Assembly: GCF_013185065.1 (NCBI RefSeq)
Contig: NZ_JAAVTO010000010.1
Location: 1 to 60,221 of the forward strand
DNA length: 60,221 nt
Direction: 5' to 3'
From: Adlercreutzia sp. ZJ473
Lineage (GTDB): Bacteria; Actinomycetota; Coriobacteriia; Coriobacteriales; Eggerthellaceae
Each line of letters opens with the position of its first letter. Position 1 is the first letter of the stretch. Positions 8,870 to 15,799 of the stretch are shown piece after piece. The notes below the pieces were generated by a model. That model was not told the origin of the DNA. It was given only the letters and a program-made list of their open reading frames with translations, and made no database searches. The translations under genes and the position numbers were made by a program.

Positions 8870-9402
8870 GTCGCGAGCTTCAGATCGTGCTCGCCGGCTT
8901 CGGCGGGCAGGGCGTGCTCTTCGCCGGCAAGGTGATGGCGTACGCGGGCCTCATCGAGAACCGCGAGCTGTCGTGGCTGCCCTCCTACGGCCCCGAGATG
9001 CGCGGCGGCACGGCGAACTGCTCGGTCACGCTGTCTGACGAGCCCATCGGCAGCCCGCTCGTGACCACGCCCGACGTGCTCGTCGCCATGAACCAGCCGT
9101 CGTTCGACAAGTTCATCGACGTGGTGCGCGAAGGCGGCGTGGTCATCGCCGACACCGACATGGTGCCCGAGCTCAAGGAGCGCGAGGGCGTGAAGGTCGT
9201 GGGCGTCCCCGCCACCTCGCTCGCCGAGGGAGCGGGGCTCAAGGGCCTCGGCAACATCGTGCTGCTCGGCAAGCTCTGGGCCGAGACGCAGTTCTGCGAG
9301 CGCGCCACCGTTGACGCGGCCATCGAGAAGTGCGTCCCGCCGCGCAAGGCAGCGCTCATCGACAAGAACAAGCAGGCCATCGGCCTGGGAATCGAGGCAT
9401 GA
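8866..9402 (+). CDS. 2-oxoacid:ferredoxin oxidoreductase gamma subunit
   Basis: The 178-aa gamma subunit has the family opening LQIVLAGFGGQGVLFAGKVMAYAGL and the SYGPEMRGGTANCSVTLSDEPIGSP motif. The start chosen is GTG at 8866, overlapping the beta stop and preceded by a strong GGAAGGAGG site at 8851-8859; longer in-frame starts would fall inside the beta gene. Its stop overlaps the ATG of the XRE-cupin gene (ATGA at 9399-9402). The regulator is therefore in the same transcription unit as the enzyme. Confidence 0.93.
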   Translation: MSRELQIVLAGFGGQGVLFAGKVMAYAGLIENRELSWLPSYGPEMRGGTANCSVTLSDEPIGSPLVTTPDVLVAMNQPSFDKFIDVVREGGVVIADTDMVPELKEREGVKVVGVPATSLAEGAGLKGLGNIVLLGKLWAETQFCERATVDAAIEKCVPPRKAALIDKNKQAIGLGIEA

Positions 9403-9953
9403 GCATGGACGAGCTGAAGGAGATCGGCCTGCGCATCCAGGGTCTGCGCGAGGCGTGCGACATGACGCCCGAGGAGATGGCGCGCGAGCTGGAAGTGAGC
9501 GTCGAGCAGTACCTGAGCTGGGAGGAGACGGGGGCTGACGTCCCCATCTCGGCCATCTACCACATGGCGCACGAGTTCGGCGTCGACCTCACCGAGATCC
9601 TCACGGGGACGGCGGCGAAGCTCGACACCTACCACGTGGTGCGCCGCGGGCAGGGCAAGGAAGTCGACCGCTACCCGGGCTACCACTACGACGACATGGC
9701 ATGGCGCTACTCCAACAAGATCATGCAGCCGCTCGTGGTGGTGCTCGACCCCTCTGACGAGCCGGCGAAGCTCGTCTCTCACCAGGGGCAGGAGTTCAAC
9801 TTCGTCATCGAGGGCTCCATCGTGGTGACCTTCGACGACAAGGAGATCGTGCTCGACGAGTGGGACAGCATCTACTTCAACCCCACGCACCCGCACGGCC
9901 AGCGCTGCCACGGCGACAAGACCGCGAAATTCATCACGATCATCGCCGAATAG
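9399..9953 (+). CDS. XRE-family transcriptional regulator with C-terminal cupin (copy 2)
   Basis: Paralogue of the gene at 3189: HTH in residues about 5-62 (IGLRIQGLREACDMTPEEMARELEVSVEQYLSWEE) and cupin in about 100-180 (LVSHQGQEFNFVIEGSIVVTF, DSIYFNPTHPHGQRC). The start is ATG at 9399, overlapping the gamma stop by 4 bp; ATG at 9405 is an alternative. Length 184 aa. Lying between the oxidoreductase and a second acyl-CoA synthetase, it is a candidate regulator of both (inference). Confidence 0.9.
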   Translation: MSMDELKEIGLRIQGLREACDMTPEEMARELEVSVEQYLSWEETGADVPISAIYHMAHEFGVDLTEILTGTAAKLDTYHVVRRGQGKEVDRYPGYHYDDMAWRYSNKIMQPLVVVLDPSDEPAKLVSHQGQEFNFVIEGSIVVTFDDKEIVLDEWDSIYFNPTHPHGQRCHGDKTAKFITIIAE

Positions 9954-9978
9954 GCAGGTAGAGATCTGCTGTCGTTCG

Positions 9979-10094
9979 CGTCGGGTCGCGGGGCAATGCT
10001 CAGCCGCTCAGACAGTCCTGCTCGCGCGAAATGCTTAGCAAGCATTTCGGCTCGTGCGGAACTCGCTTGGTGAGCACAGCCCCGCGCCCCGGCG
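9979..10094 (+). repeat. Dispersed structured repeat, copy 2 (diverged)
   Basis: The outer arms 9979-9994 and 10079-10094 pair at 15 of 16 positions (one as G-T). The core keeps GCTCAGCCGCTCAGACAGTC and GGCTCGTGCGGAACTCGCTT nearly as in the other copies. The inner hairpin has a completely different sequence, CGAAATGCTT-AGC-AAGCATTTCG (10027-10049), yet pairs perfectly over 10 bp. GCACG of the other copies is GCGCG here, opposite CGTGC, which still pairs as RNA through G-U. It fills the 193-bp gap between the regulator and the second synthetase. Confidence 0.85.
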
Positions 10095-10146
10095 CTGCGT
10101 TCTCTCAGTTGAAACCACATGCTTTGAAGGAGCCTAGAGAAATCCC

Positions 10147-11820
10147 ATGGATTACATCTTGAAGAAATACTGCCCCCGCATCGAGTTCGACTCGTACGAG
10201 GACTTCTACGCCAACTTCCGCATCGACGTGCCCGAGGTGTTCAACTTCGGCTACGACGTGGTGGACGAGTGGGCGCGCGTCGAGCCCGGCAAGCGCGCGC
10301 TTCTGTGGTGCGACGACGCGGGGGAGGAGCGCACCTTCACCTTCACCGACATCTCCCGCCTGTCGAACAAGACGGCCAACGCCTTCCGCAAGATGGGCAT
10401 CGGCAAGGGCGACGTCGTCATGTGCATCCTGCGCCGCCGCTGGGAGTACTGGGTGGTGGCCACGGCGCTGTGCAAGCTGGGCGCGACCATCATCCCGGCG
10501 TCGCTGCAGCTCACCAAGAAGGACATCGTGTACCGCGCGAACAGCGCGAACGTGAAGATGATGGTGTGCGTGGACGACGACTACGTGTGCACCCAGACCG
10601 AGCTCGCGCTGCCTGACGCGCCGACCATCACCAACCGCGTGGTCGTGGCGGGAGGCCGCGAAGGCTGGACGAGCTTCGACGAGCTGATCGCCGACGAGCC
10701 CGACGCCTTCGAGCGCCCCACCGGCGAGGCGGGCGTCACGAGCAAGGACATCATGCTCATCTACTTCACGAGCGGCACCACGGGCAACGCGAAGGCGGTG
10801 TGCCACAACTTCGCGCATCCCCTGGGCCACATCATCACGGCCAAGTACTGGCAGCAGGTGCATGAGAACGAGCTGCACATGAGCGTGACCGACTCGGGCT
10901 GGGCCAAGTTCGGCTGGGGCAAGATCTACGGCCAGTGGATCGCGGGCGCCACGGTGTTCGTGTACGACATGATGAAGTTCGTGCCCACCAAGCTGCTGCA
11001 GAAGATCCAGGACTACAAGCTCACCACGTTCTGCGCGCCGCCGACCATGTACCGCTTCATGCTGCAGGAGGACGTGGCGGCCTATGACCTGTCGAGCGTG
11101 CAGAACTTCGCCACGGCGGGCGAGCCGCTGAACGCCGAGGTCACCATCCAGTGGGAGCGCCTCACGGGCAAGAAGATCCGCGAGGGCTTCGGCCAGACCG
11201 AGGGACCGGTGCTCCTGGCCACCTTCCCCTGGGTCGAGCCGCGCCCCGGCTCCATGGGCAAGCCGTCGCCCCTGCTCAACATCAAGCTGCTCGACGACGA
11301 CGGCGTCGAGGTGGAGGACGGCGAGGAGGGCGCCATCTGCGTCACGGGCCTGAAGGAGGCCTACCCGCCGGGCCTGTTCGTGGGTTACTACCGCGACGAG
11401 GAGCGCACGCGCGAGGCCGTGGGCGGGGAGTACTACAACCTGCATGACATGGCGTGGCGCGACTCCGACGGCTACTGCTTCTTCGTGGGGCGCAACGACG
11501 ACGTCATCAAGTGCTCGGGCTACCGCATCGGGCCCTTCGAGGTGGAGAGCGCGCTCGTGGAGCACCCGGCCGTGGTGGAGTGCGCGGTGACGGCCGCGCC
11601 CGACCCCATCCGCGGCAAGGTGGTGAAGGCGACCATCGTGCTCGCGCGCGGGTACGAGCCCTCCGACGAGCTGGTCAAGGAGCTGCAGAACCACGTGAAG
11701 AAGACGACGGCGCCGTACAAGTACCCGCGCATCGTCGAGTTCACCGACGAGCTGCCCAAGACCATCGGCGGCAAGATCAAGCGCAAGCTCATCCGCACGA
11801 ACGACGGCGTGGTGGACTAG
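10147..11820 (+). CDS. AMP-forming acyl-CoA synthetase (acetyl-CoA synthetase-like), copy 2
   Basis: ANL-superfamily ligase of 557 aa, clearly paralogous to the gene at 3871. It has IYFTSGTTGNAKAV (phosphate loop), EGFGQTEGPVL, VGRNDDVIKCSGYRIGPFEVE (hinge) and KTIGGKIKRKLIR (catalytic Lys). Both paralogues share FNFGYDVVDEW-type N-termini and YRFMLQEDV/YRLMMQEDI blocks. ATG at 10147 follows GAAGGAG at a longer than usual distance. Substrate is not determinable here. A strong bidirectional terminator follows. Confidence 0.9.
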   Translation: MDYILKKYCPRIEFDSYEDFYANFRIDVPEVFNFGYDVVDEWARVEPGKRALLWCDDAGEERTFTFTDISRLSNKTANAFRKMGIGKGDVVMCILRRRWEYWVVATALCKLGATIIPASLQLTKKDIVYRANSANVKMMVCVDDDYVCTQTELALPDAPTITNRVVVAGGREGWTSFDELIADEPDAFERPTGEAGVTSKDIMLIYFTSGTTGNAKAVCHNFAHPLGHIITAKYWQQVHENELHMSVTDSGWAKFGWGKIYGQWIAGATVFVYDMMKFVPTKLLQKIQDYKLTTFCAPPTMYRFMLQEDVAAYDLSSVQNFATAGEPLNAEVTIQWERLTGKKIREGFGQTEGPVLLATFPWVEPRPGSMGKPSPLLNIKLLDDDGVEVEDGEEGAICVTGLKEAYPPGLFVGYYRDEERTREAVGGEYYNLHDMAWRDSDGYCFFVGRNDDVIKCSGYRIGPFEVESALVEHPAVVECAVTAAPDPIRGKVVKATIVLARGYEPSDELVKELQNHVKKTTAPYKYPRIVEFTDELPKTIGGKIKRKLIRTNDGVVD

Positions 11821-11850
11821 CGCTGAAGTCAACCGCATTCAAAGAGCGTC

Positions 11851-11883
11851 GGAGGGGCGCCCGTGAACTGCGGGCGCCCCTCC
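11851..11883. terminator. Intergenic hairpin between convergent genes
   Basis: A perfect 13-bp stem GGAGGGGCGCCCG / CGGGCGCCCCTCC with loop TGAACTG lies between the plus-strand synthetase and the minus-strand toxin gene. It is probably a bidirectional terminator. Confidence 0.7.
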
Positions 11884-11934
11884 GTTCTGCCACGGCATGC
11901 GATCTTTCGCGTCGTCCGAGATGTGAGATGGCGT

Positions 11935-12249
11935 TCAGCCGGGCAGGGTGTCGTGGTCGTAGATGCCCACCATGCGGATTATTCGCTTGCTCTCGCGCTT
12001 GAAGTAGATGACGAGCACGTCGTCATCGTAGATGTGGAACTCGAAGTGGCATCCGTCGGCGAAGGGTCGGTGAACGAGCGGATGGTCGTCCCATCCCGCC
12101 TCGTCAACGTAACCTTTGTCCGCGAGCTCGCGGATGGCGTCTTTCACGATGCCGATGATCTCGATGATCTGCTCGCGCGTGTACTTCCGGCGCAGCGGCT
12201 TCAGCCCGAGCCAGAAGCGATCGGACGCTTTGACGAGGTAGCGGCTCAT
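11935..12249 (-). CDS. RelE/YafQ-like toxin of a type II toxin-antitoxin pair
   Basis: A 104-aa basic protein with the RelE-superfamily fold pattern. DDHPLVHRPFADG, FHIYDDDVLVIYFKRE and IYDHDTL supply the His and Asp residues expected of YafQ-type mRNA interferases (HPL, HIxxD, terminal H). Such toxins cut mRNA on the ribosome. The start overlaps the antitoxin stop (ATGA), so translation is coupled to the upstream antitoxin. Family assignment is by motif; toxicity is not shown. Confidence 0.8.
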   Translation of the reverse strand: MSRYLVKASDRFWLGLKPLRRKYTREQIIEIIGIVKDAIRELADKGYVDEAGWDDHPLVHRPFADGCHFEFHIYDDDVLVIYFKRESKRIIRMVGIYDHDTLPG

Positions 12250-12560
12250 TGACCCACCTCGTCGGGGGAGATCCCCAAAGCAGCCAGGACGTCGTCTGGT
12301 ATATGCAGGGCATCTCCGGCATCGTCGGGAATGAGGCCGAGCTCCTGCGCCTCGGCGTACACCATGTCGCGGCGCACGTTCTCGGCGAGCTCAGCAGCAG
12401 CTCGCCCGGTGAACACGCCGTCGAAGGGGGTGCGGCCCTCGTTGGCCACCTGCGTCACCATCATCTTCATCGCCATCGGCGTGGTGATGCCGTTGCGCGC
12501 GAAGGCGGCGTCTGCGCGCGCCCTCACGTCATCGTCCACCGTGATCTGAATGAGGGACAT
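12246..12560 (-). CDS. RelB/DinJ-family antitoxin
   Basis: The 104-aa protein begins MSLIQITVDDDVRARADAAFARNGITTPMAMKMM, a typical DinJ/RelB ribbon-helix-helix N-terminus that binds DNA as a dimer. The C-terminal part should wrap the toxin. The ATG at 12560 (complement) follows GGAG at good distance; the longer in-frame ORF reaching 12674 is not needed. It is first in the minus-strand operon with the toxin. Autoregulation through the promoter at 12598-12625 is expected for the family. Confidence 0.85.
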   Translation of the reverse strand: MSLIQITVDDDVRARADAAFARNGITTPMAMKMMVTQVANEGRTPFDGVFTGRAAAELAENVRRDMVYAEAQELGLIPDDAGDALHIPDDVLAALGISPDEVGQ

Positions 12561-12597
12561 ACGGGTCTCCTTTGCTATGGGATTCCATTGGATTTTC

Positions 12598-12625
12598 ATT
12601 ATAGCATGCTGCTCTTTCTTCGTAA
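12598..12625 (-). promoter_or_regulatory. Extended -10 promoter with palindrome for the toxin-antitoxin operon
   Basis: On the minus strand, TGCTATAAT (extended -10; hexamer at 12603-12598) lies 38 bases upstream of the antitoxin start. A weak -35 TTACGA lies 16 bases further. The perfect palindrome AGCATGCT (12603-12610) abuts the -10 and is a candidate operator for the DinJ-like antitoxin. Confidence 0.5.
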
Positions 12626-12727
12626 CCGTATCGCTGCATAGGTATGGAAGCAGGGGTTGCTTGCTAGGGAACAACCATCCATGCGCAATAACGATTTGCC
12701 GTATTGCAACTTGCTACGTTGTTGCGA

Positions 12728-12949
12728 TCAAAAATCTTTATCTGGCGACGGAACTCCGCCGAAGTTGAACTCAGCATCACGGTATAGAAGATCTTGAGGT
12801 AAGAGGGAAAAAGGCTCTCTCGCTTCCTTGAGCCTATGCATTGTGGTCTGCAGCTGATGGTTGAGCCTGTCTTCGCCGAAAAAGTATTTGACCTCATTTC
12901 CGCCGTGCTCCTGCTCGAATTTGTCTAGTTTGCTTCTGGCTTCCTCTTC
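12728..12949 (-). pseudogene. Remnant of a truncated protein gene, unknown family
   Basis: A minus-strand frame with no start codon runs from just after a TAA at 12952-12950 to a TGA at 12730-12728. It encodes a plausible-looking peptide including KLDKFEQEHGGNEVKYFFGE, then a Gln/His/Arg-rich stretch and a C-terminal AEFNFGGVPSPDKDF. The amino acid make-up looks like real protein, but base composition is more AT-rich than the neighbours. There is no ribosome site and no ATG at the front. It is best read as the 3' end of a gene whose 5' part was lost. Family not recognised. Confidence 0.35.
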
Positions 12950-13177
12950 TTACCCTCGACGGCGTCGCTCGTTCGCCTCGTCGAGGCGGTGCTCGTGGAC
13001 CAGGGCGAGGGCTGGTCGGCGAGGAGGTGCTTCAGCGGCCCGTCGATGGCGAAGGCCTTCAAGCGGCCCGAGCCCGAGCCGGAGGCGTGCGACGTCGGGG
13101 AGATCGCCAAGAAGGCCGCAACCGTAATCGAGATGGCCAAGGACAAGAGTGTTGCCATCGGGAAGAGGGCCGCTTAA
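12929..13177 (+). pseudogene. Remnant of a second gene (3' end), unknown family
   Basis: A plus-strand frame opens after a TAG at 12926-12928 and ends at TAA 13175-13177. Codon choice is typical of this genome. The peptide includes LVRLVEAVLVDQGEGWSARR and ends KKAATVIEMAKDKSVAIGKR plus two Ala. A GTG at 12989 could start a 62-aa product, but no good ribosome site precedes it. It abuts and partly overlaps the opposite-strand remnant at 12728-12949, suggesting a deletion or recombination junction. Family not recognised. Confidence 0.3.
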
Positions 13178-13304
13178 GATGTAGTCAAGACGATCATGCT
13201 CTAGATGATGTTCCGCTTTCTCGGCCAGGTTCTACGGCCTGCCCTCCGAAACGGAATCGGCAAGCATCAACATCAGGCATACTATCCTAAGCGAGGTGAG
13301 ATCG

Positions 13305-13814
13305 ATGGTTGAAGACGTCACGATGCTGTTTCACGGCAGCTATCTGCCGGTGAGAGAGCCGCGCGTCACAGCGGGAGCCTATGCGAAATACTTTGGCGAA
13401 GGCTTCTATCTCACGCTTCTGCAGGAGCAGGCGGAACGATGGGCGCTGAGGAAGTTCCGAAACCTCAGGCGCACAAACCCTGAGGCTCGCCCCATCGTCA
13501 CCGTCTATCGCTTCGAGAAGAGCCGTGCTGTGAAGAATTGCCCCTCGCTGCTGTTCTCGCAGATGAGCGACGAGTGGCTCGATTTCGTCGCCTCATGCCG
13601 AGGTGGGGTGCCCCATGGCTTTGCCTATGTCGAGGGCCCCATGGCCGACGACAAGGTATACAACTTCGTGGAGTCCTTTCTCGCGGGAACCATCGGACGC
13701 GACGAGTTCTGGAGGAAGGCGCGGTTCAGCTACCCCACCCATCAGGTAATGCTCGCGGACGAGGCTCTTCCCTTCCTTCATTTCGTGGAATCGTACGACG
13801 TTGAGGAGCGATGA
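13305..13814 (+). CDS. DUF3990-domain protein (ADP-ribosyltransferase-like fold)
   Basis: A 169-aa protein with the DUF3990 pattern: MLFHGSYLPVREP near the N-terminus, AKYFGEGFYLTLLQEQAERWA in the middle and DEWLDFV, VEGPMADDKVY and THQVML towards the C-terminus. The H-G, GFYLT and late Q resemble the R/H-Y-E/Q layout of ADP-ribosyltransferase folds. In other bacteria DUF3990 genes often sit beside DUF3791 genes in toxin-antitoxin-like loci (known context). Here ATG at 13305 follows GAGGTGA; a GTG at 13296 is an alternative. Its stop overlaps the next gene's ATG. Confidence 0.75.
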   Translation: MVEDVTMLFHGSYLPVREPRVTAGAYAKYFGEGFYLTLLQEQAERWALRKFRNLRRTNPEARPIVTVYRFEKSRAVKNCPSLLFSQMSDEWLDFVASCRGGVPHGFAYVEGPMADDKVYNFVESFLAGTIGRDEFWRKARFSYPTHQVMLADEALPFLHFVESYDVEER

Positions 13815-14299
13815 TGATCACCTATCCTGTCCTCACCCGCTCGACCGTTGTCAAGAGGTTCGAGTTCGACGATGTGCGCTACACGGTTGCCGTGCTCCTC
13901 GCAATGGCGCGAGGCATAGGAGCGACTCTGAGGGAGCTCGTCGACCTCCTTTGCCTGGAGAACGACGACATCGCTGATCTGATCGATGACGCCCCCTGCA
14001 ACCATGCCCTTCCGTTCGAGGCTGCCGTCAGCGAGATGCTCCTGCGCTTCGGCGCGTGCGCCGACGCGGCTCCGATTCCTCCCTATGGCTCCTTCGAGGG
14101 CGAGGCGGAGATGCCCGCTCTTCTGGTGGAGCTCGTATCGTTCAACAGCGACCTTGATGAGCCCGCGGCGCTCTACGGGCTCATGTGCGACGGCACGCTC
14201 GACTGGCTGGGCAGCGACGACTTCAGAAGGCTGCCCGTCCCCCTCAACCAGGTTGCCAGCGAGCGAATCGCGCTCGTTTCCGACATGACAGCCGCCTAG
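13811..14299 (+). CDS. Hypothetical protein coupled to the DUF3990 gene
   Basis: A 162-aa, acidic, Leu/Ala-rich protein, not recognised. It starts with ATGATG at 13811, overlapping the DUF3990 stop by 4 bp, so the two are translationally coupled. The N-terminal half (RYTVAVLLAMARGIGATLRE, then LVDLLCLENDDIADL) looks helical. No membrane segment or signal peptide is seen. By position it is a candidate antitoxin, immunity or regulatory partner of the DUF3990 protein. It does not show the DUF3791 pattern that I know. Confidence 0.6.
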   Translation: MMITYPVLTRSTVVKRFEFDDVRYTVAVLLAMARGIGATLRELVDLLCLENDDIADLIDDAPCNHALPFEAAVSEMLLRFGACADAAPIPPYGSFEGEAEMPALLVELVSFNSDLDEPAALYGLMCDGTLDWLGSDDFRRLPVPLNQVASERIALVSDMTAA

Positions 14300-14386
14300 C
14301 GAGGATGATTCCTTTTCGCCCAAGCGCAAGGGCGCATCGAGAAGAGAAGCGTTCGAGTTGAGGAGCTCGGCTGTGGCTTGGGAGAG

Positions 14387-14417
14387 GACCCGGGACGGAT
14401 CGCCGTGCCGGGTCTTT
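14387..14417 (+). terminator. Weak stem-loop with T-run after the DUF3990 pair
   Basis: A 7-bp stem GACCCGG / CCGGGTC is followed by TTTT at about 14414, so a modest intrinsic terminator is possible. A -10-like TATACT (14421-14426) directly downstream could serve the next gene, with no convincing -35. Confidence 0.4.
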
Positions 14418-14458
14418 TGCTATACTGGGGCAAACACGTCACTTTGCAAGGAGCCCGC

Positions 14459-15283
14459 ATGCTGCCTTACTTCAAGCGCTACGTCATCATCTGCTGCGTC
14501 GCCGCGGCCGCCGTTCCCCTCGTCGCCTCGACCATCTGGCCGCTGCTCACCGGGCAGATCATGGCGGCGTCCCTGCCGGGGCTCATCACGCTGCTCGTGC
14601 TGTTCTTCGGCACCATGGCCGTCATGCAGCGCGTCATGGGCATGAAGGCGCAGGCCGAGACCGAGCGCCTCTTCGCGCTCTACAACGAGCAGTGCGACCC
14701 GAACGCGCTCATCGACCAGGGCGCGCCCGTCGCCGAGCTCGTCGAGCCGCAGTGCGGCGAGCTGCCCTCGTGGTTCATGTCGTACTACGCCCAGGCCCTG
14801 CTCGACGCGGGCCAGGTCGAGCGCGCGCAGGCCGTGAAGGCGACGCAGCTCGGCGGCGTGGCGAACCTCAAGAAGCCCGAGGCCCGGGCGGCCGTCGTGG
14901 TGAACATGGTGCCCCTCGCGCTGAAGCTCGACGAGCCCTCTGACGTGCTCGGGCTCATCGCGCAGGGGGAGGGGCTGCTCGAGGGGCTCGCCGATGACGC
15001 GTCCGCGCAGCGCCGCGCGTATCTGGCCTCGCAGCGCGAGCTCGTGGACGCGCGCGTCGCCGAGGACCCGCAGGGGCTGCTCGACTTGTGCGAGCAGGTG
15101 CGCGCGAACGCCGACCACCCCCTGCGCCTGCGCGTCGAGCGCGCGTGGGACGAGGCTCAGGCATGCTACCGGCTGGGCGACGCGGCCCGCGAGCGCGCCT
15201 GCCTCGAGTTCGTGGTGGGTCACGGCAACAAGCTCGCCCTCGTGACGCCCGCCCGCGCCCGCCTCGCCGCCTTAGGCGCGTAG
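14459..15283 (+). CDS. Membrane-anchored protein, unknown function
   Basis: 274 aa starting at ATG 14459, preceded by AAGGAG. Two hydrophobic segments (about residues 9-29 and 36-57) form a membrane hairpin near the N-terminus. The remainder is a helical, Ala/Leu/Glu-rich cytoplasmic region with alternating helices (for example DAGQVERAQAVKATQLGG and EAQACYRLGDAARERACLEF) that resembles TPR-like repeats. No catalytic motif is visible. It stands alone between the DUF3990 pair and the pyr leader. Codon use matches the core genome. Confidence 0.7.
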   Translation: MLPYFKRYVIICCVAAAAVPLVASTIWPLLTGQIMAASLPGLITLLVLFFGTMAVMQRVMGMKAQAETERLFALYNEQCDPNALIDQGAPVAELVEPQCGELPSWFMSYYAQALLDAGQVERAQAVKATQLGGVANLKKPEARAAVVVNMVPLALKLDEPSDVLGLIAQGEGLLEGLADDASAQRRAYLASQRELVDARVAEDPQGLLDLCEQVRANADHPLRLRVERAWDEAQACYRLGDAARERACLEFVVGHGNKLALVTPARARLAALGA

Positions 15284-15505
15284 GGGCGGTCCCCGAGAGA
15301 GCGCTCCGCCCTTCAAGGCGTCGCGTCTGACAAGGCAGACGCGCCTCGCCAGCGCTTCGACGCCGCGCGAGCCAGCGTGAGGCGCTACGTACGGTGCGGT
15401 CCGACGCGGGCGGGCATGGCGTCGTCGTGGCGCCCCGCCCGCTCGTGAAAAACTTGGCGCCGAGGGGTTACGCACGCGGGGGAAACGTGGCATACTGGAC
15501 GAGTC
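15284..15505. other. Intergenic region upstream of the pyr leader
   Basis: No gene is seen. A hairpin GCGTCTG-ACAAGG-CAGACGC lies at 15320-15339, and a 9-bp inverted repeat GCGGGCGGG / CCCGCCCGC at 15406-15414 and 15434-15442. Either could end the upstream transcript. A CATACT at 15491-15496 is a weak -10 candidate for the pyr transcript, with only a poor -35 (TTACGC, 15468-15473, 17-bp spacer). Confidence 0.4.
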
Positions 15506-15513
15506 CTTTAAAT

Positions 15514-15637
15514 GCGGTACAGAGAGACCGACAAGGTACAAACCAAGTGCATCACCTGCGCGCGGCCGCGCGCGGCGAAGATGCGAAGCGGGGAGAGCCT
15601 TTGTCAGTCGCAGGGGCTCGTTTTTTTGCCCTGCGAC
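15514..15637 (+). promoter_or_regulatory. PyrR-dependent attenuator leader of the pyr operon
   Basis: At 15516-15536 the RNA can form GGU-ACAGAGAG-ACC followed by GACAAGG. This closely resembles the PyrR binding loop of Bacillus (CAGAGAGGCU...CAAGG). Downstream is an intrinsic terminator: stem 15595-15604 (GAGCCTTTGT) with 15610-15619 (GCAGGGGCTC), including G-U pairs, then seven T at 15621-15627. A competing stem GTCGCAGGG (15607-15615) with CCCTGCGAC (15629-15637) would break the terminator. UMP-bound PyrR should therefore favour termination. Binding-site identity rests on motif likeness. Confidence 0.7.
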
Positions 15638-15799
15638 GGCGGGATGAACGCGGCGGACAGGACGCGAGCGCAGCGAGGAGCGCGAGGCGCGCGGGCGGCG
15701 GGCGCAGGCCCGGGCACGTGAGCGCAGCGCGAGCGCAAGCGGCCTGACGGCGGGGGATTCGGTTTCGTCTGTGCGCACTCGAACCAGAAGGGAGTGTGT

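Noticed and set aside
15512-15721. Possible 69-aa protein with CITC/CxxC-like Cys residues in the pyr leader
   Set aside because: It overlaps the PyrR loop, the terminator and its competing hairpin; the RNA structure explains the sequence better and no ribosome site precedes it.
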